From: Candidatus Pullilachnospira intestinigallinarum
Lineage (GTDB): Bacteria; Bacillota; Clostridia; Lachnospirales; Lachnospiraceae
DNA length: 56,055 nt
Direction of reading: 5' to 3'
NCBI GenBank assembly: GCA_018711275.1
Contig: DVIN01000041.1
Coordinates: forward strand, 1-56,055
Below are positions 34,148 through 41,188 of the stretch, piece after piece. The notes under the pieces were generated by a model. It worked only from the letters and a program-made list of their open reading frames with translations, was not told where the DNA came from and searched no databases. The position numbers and the translations under genes were made by a program. The stretch's first letter is position 1. Every line of letters begins with the position of its first letter.

Positions 34148-34260
34148 GAGATTTTTTGAAAAATATTCCGATCCGATTCCCCCGGTTTCTGATGGCCGGA
34201 ACATCAATTTCTCATGACGCTGCATGGCAATTTTTATTGACGCGATTTGACATTCAGCTA

Positions 34261-34289
34261 TTGAAATGTGAAATACTTTGTGATAAAAT
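34261..34289 (+). promoter_or_regulatory. Promoter of carAB and leader hairpin
   Basis: TTGAAA at 34261-34266 and TAAAAT at 34284-34289 are 17 bp apart with TGA before the -10 box (extended -10). The 84-nt leader after it contains GGGAG and CTCCC segments about 18 nt apart followed by TTTTC (about 34301-34340), a possible weak attenuator. No PyrR-binding consensus was recognised. Confidence 0.55.
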
Positions 34290-34373
34290 CTTTAAGATTA
34301 CGCGAGGGGGAGTTGTTTCAAAGGAAATTTCTCCCTTTTCGTATGCCGAGGAATAAATAAGAAAGGAAACGGA

Positions 34374-35450
34374 ATGATGAAAGCTTTTTTGATTCTTGAA
34401 GACGGGCATGTATTTACCGGAACCAGCATCGGTTCCAGAAAAGAAGTCATCAGCGAGATCGTGTTCAACACTTCCATGACAGGATATCTGGAAGTATTGA
34501 CGGACCCCTCCTACGCGGGACAGGCCGTTTGCATGACATATCCGCTGATTGGCAATTACGGAATCTGCTATGAGGATGCGGAATCCTTAAGACCATGGCC
34601 GGACGGATACATTGTGAGGGAGCTGTCCAGAATCCCCAGCAACTTCCGCAGCGAGGATACCATTCAGAACTTTTTGAAACGGTTCGATATCCCCGGAATT
34701 GCAGGGATCGATACCAGAGCGCTGACAAAGATTCTCCGGGAGAAGGGAACCATGAACGGCATGATCACCACCGATGAGAACTTTGACCTGGAAGAAGTCA
34801 TTCCGCGGCTGAAAGCATATACCACCGGAAAAGTGGTGGAAAAGGTTACCTGTACGGAGAAGAAGGTTCTTCCGGGAACCGGGAAAAGAGTGGCGCTGAT
34901 GGATTTTGGCGCCAAGAACAATATCGCCAGATCGCTGAATGAGAGGGGATGCCAGGTGACCATTTATCCGGCGTCTGCTTCTGCAGAGGAGATCCTCAGG
35001 GACGATCCCGACGGTATCATGCTCAGTAACGGCCCCGGGGATCCCAAGGAGTGTACGGAGATTATCAAAGAGATTCGGAAACTGTATGAGTCCGACGTGC
35101 CGATCTTTGCCATCTGTCTGGGTCATCAGCTGATGGCGCTGGCTACCGGAGCGGATACCCACAAGATGAAATACGGCCACCGGGGAGGCAATCATCCGGT
35201 GAAGGATCTGGAGACGGGACGGGTATACATTTCCTCCCAGAACCATGGTTATGTGGTGGATACGGATAAGCTGGATCCGGCCGTGGCTGTGCCGGCTTTT
35301 GTAAATGTCAACGACGGCACCAACGAAGGACTGAAATATACGGGAAAGAACATTTTCACAGTTCAGTTCCATCCGGAGGCGTGTCCGGGACCGCAGGATT
35401 CCGGATACCTGTTTGACCGGTTTATCAAGATGATGGGAGGGGAAGAGTAA
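34374..35450 (+). CDS. carA: Carbamoyl-phosphate synthase small subunit (glutaminase)
   Basis: CarA hydrolyses glutamine and passes ammonia to CarB for pyrimidine and arginine synthesis. The 358-aa protein has the N-terminal CPSase-small domain (FNTSMTGYLEVLTDPSYAGQ, IAGIDTRALTKILR) and a class I glutamine amidotransferase domain. In the latter, the nucleophile Cys is in FAICLGHQLMA and the His-Glu pair in VQFHPEACPGP. AAAGGAAA at 34362-34369 suits either ATG 34374 or the adjacent ATG 34377. Its stop codon shares one base with the carB start (TAATG), so the two are translationally coupled. Confidence 0.97.
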   Translation: MMKAFLILEDGHVFTGTSIGSRKEVISEIVFNTSMTGYLEVLTDPSYAGQAVCMTYPLIGNYGICYEDAESLRPWPDGYIVRELSRIPSNFRSEDTIQNFLKRFDIPGIAGIDTRALTKILREKGTMNGMITTDENFDLEEVIPRLKAYTTGKVVEKVTCTEKKVLPGTGKRVALMDFGAKNNIARSLNERGCQVTIYPASASAEEILRDDPDGIMLSNGPGDPKECTEIIKEIRKLYESDVPIFAICLGHQLMALATGADTHKMKYGHRGGNHPVKDLETGRVYISSQNHGYVVDTDKLDPAVAVPAFVNVNDGTNEGLKYTGKNIFTVQFHPEACPGPQDSGYLFDRFIKMMGGEE

Positions 35451-38400
35451 TGCCGAAGAATCCAGAGATTAAAAAGGTACTGATGATTGGCTCCGGTCCG
35501 ATTGTGATCGGTCAGGCGGCGGAGTTTGACTACGCGGGAACCCAGGCCTGCCGTTCTCTGAAGGAAGAGGGCGTGGAAGTGGTGCTTCTGAATTCCAACC
35601 CGGCCACCATCATGACAGATAAGGATATTGCAGACAGAGTGTATATTGAGCCGCTCACCGTGGAGGTGGTGGAACAGCTGATTCTGAAAGAAAAGCCCGA
35701 CAGCGTGCTCCCCACTCTGGGAGGACAGGCCGGACTGAATCTTGCCATGGAGCTGGAGGAGAGAGGATTTCTGAAAGAGCACAATGTGCGTCTGATCGGA
35801 ACCACCTCCCAGACCATTAAAAAGGCGGAGGACCGCCAGGAATTTAAGGATACCATGGAGAAAATCGGGGAGCCGGTGGCGGCGTCCCTGGTGGTGCGTT
35901 CCGTGGAGGATGGTATTGCATTCACCAACACCATCGGCTATCCGGTGGTGCTCCGTCCCGCCTATACCCTGGGCGGCAGCGGCGGCGGTATCGCTCACAA
36001 CGAGGAAGAGCTGATCGAGATCCTGGAGAACGGGCTGCGGCTGTCCCGGGTGGGCGAGGTGCTGGTGGAGCGCTGCATTGCCGGATGGAAGGAAATCGAA
36101 TATGAAGTGATGCGGGACGGCGCCGGAAACTGCATTACCGTCTGCAACATGGAGAATATCGACCCGGTGGGCGTTCATACAGGAGACAGTATCGTGGTGG
36201 CTCCCTCCCAGACCCTGGGAGACAAGGAATACCAGATGCTGAGAACCTCCGCCCTGAATATCATTACGGAGCTGGGCATCACCGGCGGCTGCAACGTTCA
36301 GTACGCCCTGAATCCGGACAGTTTTGAGTACTGTGTCATCGAGGTAAATCCCCGTGTGTCCCGCTCTTCCGCGCTGGCCAGCAAGGCTACCGGTTATCCC
36401 ATCGCCAAGGTGGCGGCCAAGATCGCCCTGGGATACACGCTGGATGAGATTCCCAATGCCATCACGGGAAAGACCTACGCCAGCTTCGAACCCATGCTGG
36501 ACTACTGTGTGGTGAAGATCCCCCGGCTGCCCTTTGACAAGTTCATCAGCGCCAAGAGAACGCTGACCACCCAGATGAAGGCCACCGGAGAAGTGATGAG
36601 CATCTGCAATAATTTTGAAGGCGCTCTGATGAAAGCCATCCGCTCTCTGGAGCAGCATGTGGACAGCCTGATGTCCTATGATTTCACCGCACTGACCCGG
36701 GAGGAGCTGACAGAAGCTCTGAAAACCGTGGATGATATGCGGATCTGGAGAATCGCCGAGGCGGTCCGCAGAGGAATTTCCTATGAGCAGATTCATGAGA
36801 TCACGAAAATTGATATCTGGTTTATTGACAAGATCGCCATTCTGGTGGAAATGGAGCAGGCACTGAAGACGCAGCCTCTGACGGAGGAACTGCTGCGGGA
36901 GGCAAAACGGGTGGAATTCCCGGATCATGTGATCGCGAAGCTGACGGAAAAGACCGAAGAAGAGATCAAAGCCCTGAGAATGCAGTATGGAATCACCGCC
37001 GCTTATAAGATGGTGGATACCTGCGCGGCAGAGTTTGAGGCCACCACCCCCTACTATTATTCTGTTTACGGCGGAGAAAATGAGGCGGTGTCAGAACATA
37101 AAAAGAAAAAGGTACTGGTGCTGGGCTCCGGCCCCATCCGGATCGGCCAGGGTATCGAATTTGACTTTTGCTCGGTACACTGTACCTGGGCTTTCTCAAA
37201 AGAAGGCTATGAGACCATCATCATCAACAATAACCCGGAGACGGTCAGCACGGACTTCGATATCGCCGACAAGCTGTATTTTGAGCCCCTGACCCCCGAG
37301 GATGTGGAAAACGTTGTCAATGTGGAAAAACCGGACGGAGCCGTGGTGCAGTTCGGCGGCCAGACGGCTATTAAGCTGACGGAAGCGCTGATGAAGATGG
37401 GTGTTCCCATCCTGGGAACCTCCGCGGAGAACGTGGACGCGGCCGAGGACCGGGAACTCTTCGATGAAATTCTGGAGCAGTGCCAGATCCCCCGTCCCAA
37501 GGGACAGACGGTGTATACCGCCGATGAAGCCATCCGGGCAGCCAACGAACTGGGCTATCCGGTGCTGGTGCGCCCCTCCTATGTGCTGGGCGGACAGGGC
37601 ATGCAGATTGCCATCAATGACGAAGATGTGGATAAATATATCGGAATCATCAACCGGATTGCCCAGGAACACCCCATTCTGGTGGATAAGTATCTGATGG
37701 GCAAGGAAATTGAGGTGGACGCTGTCTGCGACGGTGAGGATATCGTGATTCCCGGAATCATGGAGCATATTGAACGGGCCGGTATTCATTCCGGAGACAG
37801 TATCTCCGTATATCCGGCGCAGACCATCAGTGAGACGGCCAAGGAGACCATTGCGGAGTATACCCGCCGTCTGGCCAGGGCGCTCCATGTGGTGGGAATG
37901 ATTAATATCCAGTTCATTGTCTGCGGGGAAGAGGTGTATGTGATCGAGGTTAACCCCCGTTCCAGCCGTACCGTTCCCTATATCAGCAAGGTGACCGGTA
38001 TCCCCATCGTTCCCCTGGCGGCCAGAGCCATCATGGGTTACAAACTGAAAGATATGGGTTATACGCCGGGCCTGCAGCCGGAGGCCAAATATTTCGCTAT
38101 CAAGATGCCGGTGTTCTCCTTTGAGAAAATCCGCGGGGCGGACGTAAGCCTGGGACCGGAGATGAAATCCACCGGTGAGTGCCTGGGAATTGCGTCCACC
38201 TTCAATGAGGCGCTTTACAAAGCCTTTCTGGGAGCCGGTATCAATCTGCCGAAACATAAGAATATGATTATCACCGTAAGGGATGAGGATAAACAGGATG
38301 TGGTGGAGATTGCCCGCCGTTTTGAGGCTCTGGGCTATCGGATTTACGCAACGCTGGGGACCGCCAGAGTCCTGAAGGAAAATGGCGTCAATGCGATCCG

Positions 38401-38647
38401 GACCAACAAGCTGGAACAGCCTTCTCCCAACCTGATGGACCTGCTGCTGGGACATAAGATTGATCTGGTGATCGATACGCCTCCCCAGGGAGTGGAGCAT
38501 TCCCGGGACGGCTTCCTGATCCGCCGCAACGCCATTGAGACCGGCGTGAATGTGCTGACCAGTCTGGATACCGCCAACGCGCTGGTGACCAGTCTGGAAA
38601 ATACGGACCTGAACAAGCTGACACTGATTGATATTGCGCGGATCTGA
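35450..38647 (+). CDS. carB: Carbamoyl-phosphate synthase large subunit
   Basis: CarB makes carbamoyl phosphate from bicarbonate, ammonia and two ATP. The 1065-aa protein has the expected duplicated architecture: two halves each starting with a Rossmann-like region (VLMIGSGPIVIGQAAEFDY; VLVLGSGPIRIGQGIEFDF) and an ATP-grasp domain (VLRPAYTLGGSGGG; VLVRPSYVLGGQGM). The C-terminal MGS-like allosteric domain (about 935-1065) has IYATLGTARVL and VIDTPPQG. The length is normal and nothing appears broken. A weak GC-rich inverted repeat lies at 38652-38684 but no strong terminator follows. Confidence 0.98.
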   Translation: MPKNPEIKKVLMIGSGPIVIGQAAEFDYAGTQACRSLKEEGVEVVLLNSNPATIMTDKDIADRVYIEPLTVEVVEQLILKEKPDSVLPTLGGQAGLNLAMELEERGFLKEHNVRLIGTTSQTIKKAEDRQEFKDTMEKIGEPVAASLVVRSVEDGIAFTNTIGYPVVLRPAYTLGGSGGGIAHNEEELIEILENGLRLSRVGEVLVERCIAGWKEIEYEVMRDGAGNCITVCNMENIDPVGVHTGDSIVVAPSQTLGDKEYQMLRTSALNIITELGITGGCNVQYALNPDSFEYCVIEVNPRVSRSSALASKATGYPIAKVAAKIALGYTLDEIPNAITGKTYASFEPMLDYCVVKIPRLPFDKFISAKRTLTTQMKATGEVMSICNNFEGALMKAIRSLEQHVDSLMSYDFTALTREELTEALKTVDDMRIWRIAEAVRRGISYEQIHEITKIDIWFIDKIAILVEMEQALKTQPLTEELLREAKRVEFPDHVIAKLTEKTEEEIKALRMQYGITAAYKMVDTCAAEFEATTPYYYSVYGGENEAVSEHKKKKVLVLGSGPIRIGQGIEFDFCSVHCTWAFSKEGYETIIINNNPETVSTDFDIADKLYFEPLTPEDVENVVNVEKPDGAVVQFGGQTAIKLTEALMKMGVPILGTSAENVDAAEDRELFDEILEQCQIPRPKGQTVYTADEAIRAANELGYPVLVRPSYVLGGQGMQIAINDEDVDKYIGIINRIAQEHPILVDKYLMGKEIEVDAVCDGEDIVIPGIMEHIERAGIHSGDSISVYPAQTISETAKETIAEYTRRLARALHVVGMINIQFIVCGEEVYVIEVNPRSSRTVPYISKVTGIPIVPLAARAIMGYKLKDMGYTPGLQPEAKYFAIKMPVFSFEKIRGADVSLGPEMKSTGECLGIASTFNEALYKAFLGAGINLPKHKNMIITVRDEDKQDVVEIARRFEALGYRIYATLGTARVLKENGVNAIRTNKLEQPSPNLMDLLLGHKIDLVIDTPPQGVEHSRDGFLIRRNAIETGVNVLTSLDTANALVTSLENTDLNKLTLIDIARI

Positions 38648-38700
38648 AAATCCGGAAAAATCCTTTAAAGGCCGCAGGGCCGGAAGTTAAGGAAAACCTA

Positions 38701-38730
38701 TTGACCCACCCGCCGCCGCCATATTATAAT
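38701..38730 (+). promoter_or_regulatory. Promoter of uppP
   Basis: TTGACC at 38701-38706 and a perfect TATAAT at 38725-38730 are 18 bp apart. A leader of about 145 nt separates it from uppP; it contains GGGATCCC and GGGTTCCC-like palindromic bits but no element I recognise. Confidence 0.6.
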
Positions 38731-38881
38731 GAGTGAAAGCGAGAAGAAAACAGACCTGCCTGGTTTCGAAAAGCGGGAATGTCGGTTGCGGACAGTGTCC
38801 GCGGCGATGCGCGCAGGCGGAAAAAAGGGGATCCCTGAGGGGGTTCCCTTTAAGGGCCATATGGTCAGGAAGAGAGGGAAA

Positions 38882-39781
38882 ATGGATATTCTGGAATTTT
38901 TAAAGGTCGTTTTTTTGGGTATTGTTGAGGGAATTACCGAATGGCTGCCTATCAGCAGTACCGGCCATATGATTTTGGTGGACGAATTTGTGAAGCTGAA
39001 TGTATCGGAAAGCTTCTGGAATATGTTTCTGGTGGTGATTCAGCTGGGCGCGGTGCTGGCAGTGGTGGTGCTGGACTTTAAAAAACTGTGGCCCTTTCAC
39101 AAAAATGATCCGCAAAGAGAAAGCAACTGGAACTACATCAGTCAGAACAAAAAACTTGCCGGGGTTCAGAGGTTTGCCGACAAATATGTAAACATGAGCA
39201 AGATCGTCCTTTGGATGAAGATCCTGGTGTCCTGCCTTCCGGCGATCATCATCGGACTTCCTTTTAACGACTGGATCGAAGCCCATCTGAACAATTACTG
39301 GGTGGTTTCCGTGATGCTGATCGTTTACGGTGTTCTTTTTATTGTCATCGAGCGATATAACAAGACCAGAGAGCCCCGGGCTGTCCGTCTGGGCGAGATC
39401 ACATTCAGGGACGCTCTGCTGATCGGTGTTTTTCAGGTACTGGCTATCGTACCCGGTACTTCCCGTTCCGGAGCTACTATTGTCGGCGGAATCCTTATCG
39501 GCATGAGCAGAAAACTTGCGGCGGAGTATACATTCTTCCTGGCGATTCCGGTAATGTTCGGAGCCAGCCTGCTGAAGGTTTTCAGCTTCGGCCTCAGTTT
39601 CACAGGGACAGAGGTGGCGATTCTGCTGCTGGGTATGGTGGTGGCCTTCGGTGTGTCCATTCTGGCCATCAAGTTCCTGATGAGCTATATCAAGAAACAT
39701 GATTTTACCGTATTCGGCTGGTACCGGATCGTGCTGGGTATCCTGGTATTGGGATATTTCCTGACCATCGGACGCGGCTGA
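38882..39781 (+). CDS. uppP: Undecaprenyl-diphosphatase
   Basis: UppP (BacA) dephosphorylates undecaprenyl diphosphate on the outer face and so recycles the lipid carrier used for peptidoglycan and the polysaccharides of this region; it gives bacitracin tolerance. The 299-aa polytopic protein has both family motifs, GIVEGITEWLPISSTGH (about 14-30) and PGTSRSGATI (about 190-200), and about eight membrane segments. It is slightly longer than the usual 270-280 aa because of a charged loop at about 72-105. GAGAGGGAAA precedes ATG 38882. The frame is open back to 38729, but that ATG lies on the -10 box and was rejected. Confidence 0.95.
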   Translation: MDILEFLKVVFLGIVEGITEWLPISSTGHMILVDEFVKLNVSESFWNMFLVVIQLGAVLAVVVLDFKKLWPFHKNDPQRESNWNYISQNKKLAGVQRFADKYVNMSKIVLWMKILVSCLPAIIIGLPFNDWIEAHLNNYWVVSVMLIVYGVLFIVIERYNKTREPRAVRLGEITFRDALLIGVFQVLAIVPGTSRSGATIVGGILIGMSRKLAAEYTFFLAIPVMFGASLLKVFSFGLSFTGTEVAILLLGMVVAFGVSILAIKFLMSYIKKHDFTVFGWYRIVLGILVLGYFLTIGRG

Positions 39782-39835
39782 ACACAGTTCCTGGAATAAT
39801 GCAGTGGGCCGCCGCTGCGGAAAGAAGGTAGATTT

Positions 39836-40768
39836 ATGGAGAAGAGAAAAGTAGTGATTGCCCTGGGGCACCGGGCCCTGGGAAATACGCTGCCGGAGCA
39901 GAAGGCAGCAACGAAATCCACGGCAAAGATTATTGCCCGGCTGGTGAAAGAGGGGGCCGAGATTGTGATCTGTCACAGCAATGCCCCGCAGGTGGGGATG
40001 ATTCATACAGCCATGAATGAATTTGGAAAATATCATCCGGATTATACGTTTGCCCCCATGTCCGTCTGCTCGGCCATGAGCCAGGGGTATATCGGATACG
40101 ACCTGCAGAACTCCATCCGTTCAGAACTGATCAAGGAGGGCGTATACAAGCCGGTGTGCACGGTTCTCACCCAGGTGACGGTGGATCCCTATGACGATGC
40201 CTTTGCGGAACCGGTGAAGGTGATTGGCAGAACCATGACGGAGCAGGAGGCGGAAGAAGAAGAGAAAAAAGGAAATTCCGTGATCCGTACAGAAAACGGA
40301 TACCGCAGAATTGTGGCGGCTCCCAAACCGCAGTATGTGGTGGAGATTGATTCCATCCGCACGCTGTTTGAGGCCGGCCATGTGGTAATCGCCTGCGGAG
40401 GCGGCGGAATTCCGGTGCTGGAGCAGAAGACAGAATTAAAAGGCGCCAGCGCTGTCATTGAAAAAGACTACGCCAGCGGAAAACTGGCCCGTCTGCTGGA
40501 TGCAGATGAACTGATGATCCTTACAAGCGTGGAAAAGGTGGCGGTGGGATACCATACCGATCACGAGGAGCTGCTGGGAGAAATCACCGCGGATAAGGCC
40601 AGAGAGTATATGGCACGCGGGGAGTTTGAACCCAACACCATGCTTCCCAAAGTAGAAGCTTCTGTGGAGTTTGTGGAGGAGAAAGAAGGAAGAAGAGCCG
40701 TGATCACTTCCATAGACAAAGCGGTGGAAGGATATCTCGGAAAGACAGGAACCGTAATTACCAGATAA
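39836..40768 (+). CDS. arcC: Carbamate kinase
   Basis: Carbamate kinase interconverts carbamoyl phosphate plus ADP with carbamate plus ATP. The 310-aa protein shows the amino-acid-kinase fold: VVIALGHRALG (the family usually has ALGGNAL), ICHSNAPQVG, VLTQVTVDPYDDAF, PVKVIGRTMT, VIACGGGGIPV and ILTSVEKVAVGY. No arginine deiminase or ornithine carbamoyltransferase gene is adjacent, so it may serve purine or allantoin-type catabolism or balance carbamoyl phosphate made by CarAB nearby (inference). GAAGG precedes ATG 39836. It is 54 bp after uppP and followed by a strong terminator. Confidence 0.95.
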   Translation: MEKRKVVIALGHRALGNTLPEQKAATKSTAKIIARLVKEGAEIVICHSNAPQVGMIHTAMNEFGKYHPDYTFAPMSVCSAMSQGYIGYDLQNSIRSELIKEGVYKPVCTVLTQVTVDPYDDAFAEPVKVIGRTMTEQEAEEEEKKGNSVIRTENGYRRIVAAPKPQYVVEIDSIRTLFEAGHVVIACGGGGIPVLEQKTELKGASAVIEKDYASGKLARLLDADELMILTSVEKVAVGYHTDHEELLGEITADKAREYMARGEFEPNTMLPKVEASVEFVEEKEGRRAVITSIDKAVEGYLGKTGTVITR

Positions 40769-40780
40769 ATAAAAAGACAG

Positions 40781-40828
40781 AAGGAGGGGATCTCCCAGCC
40801 GATATTGGCAGAGAGATCCCCTCCTTTT
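40781..40828 (+). terminator. Strong terminator after arcC (first of two)
   Basis: AAGGAGGGGATCTC at 40781-40794 and GAGATCCCCTCCTT at 40813-40826 form a perfect 14-bp stem with an 18-nt loop and TTTT. Confidence 0.88.
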
Positions 40829-40844
40829 GAATATCATCATGGAT

Positions 40845-40890
40845 AAAAAAACAGGAGAATCCCACGCGCTGCGGGATTCTCCTGTTTTTT
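40845..40890. terminator. Second, bidirectional terminator
   Basis: Six A then ACAGGAGAATCCC (to 40863) pairs with GGGATTCTCCTG and six T (40873-40890) around a 9-nt loop. A-run and T-run flank the stem, so it can act in both directions. From 40891 to 41091 I see no gene or further element. Confidence 0.85.
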
Positions 40891-41091
40891 ATGAGGGGGG
40901 AGATAGTGAGTGGTTTATCAACTATCCAATCATAAGTATAAAGGAAAAATATGAGCGAAATATGTAGAAACTCTAAAAGAAAGCTGAAATTTATAAAAAA
41001 AGCAGAAACGGGCGGAAAAGATGAAATGAAATGTGCAGGCCACACGACATTTGGAAAGGAGTTCCGGAAAATAGTCAAATATTGACCGTTA

Positions 41092-41121
41092 TTGACAAAA
41101 ACTTATTGGGGGAGGTATAAT
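41092..41121 (+). promoter_or_regulatory. Promoter of the surface-protein operon
   Basis: A perfect TTGACA (41092-41097) and a perfect TATAAT (41116-41121) are 18 bp apart; an alternative TTGACC lies at 41082. It is 68 bp upstream of the choline-binding-repeat gene. Confidence 0.8.
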
Positions 41122-41188
41122 GTCCACAGTAATATGGCCATCTTAGACGGACTTGAAATAACCAATATATGGGGAAAAGAGGAAATTT

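Larger units (their letters stand above)
33309..34160. repeat. Three tandem units, each promoter plus tRNA-Leu(CAG)
   Basis: Each unit repeats the tRNA gene, the T-run behind it and about 90 bp in front of it, including the promoter. The spacers between units differ in length (374 and 304 bp between tRNA ends) and sequence, so the duplications are not recent perfect copies. Between the units (33470-33672 and 33846-33972) I see no genes. Confidence 0.85.

Noticed and set aside
33309-34160. Regularly spaced repeats that might be a CRISPR array
   Set aside because: The repeats are 84-nt tRNA genes with promoters, and the spacing is 300-374 bp.
34290-34373. A PyrR-binding attenuator in front of carA
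   Set aside because: The conserved PyrR binding hairpin sequence is not present; only a weak hairpin is left as a finding.
38729-38881. A longer N-terminus for UppP starting at 38729
   Set aside because: That ATG overlaps a consensus -10 box, and the added residues are not part of the UppP family.
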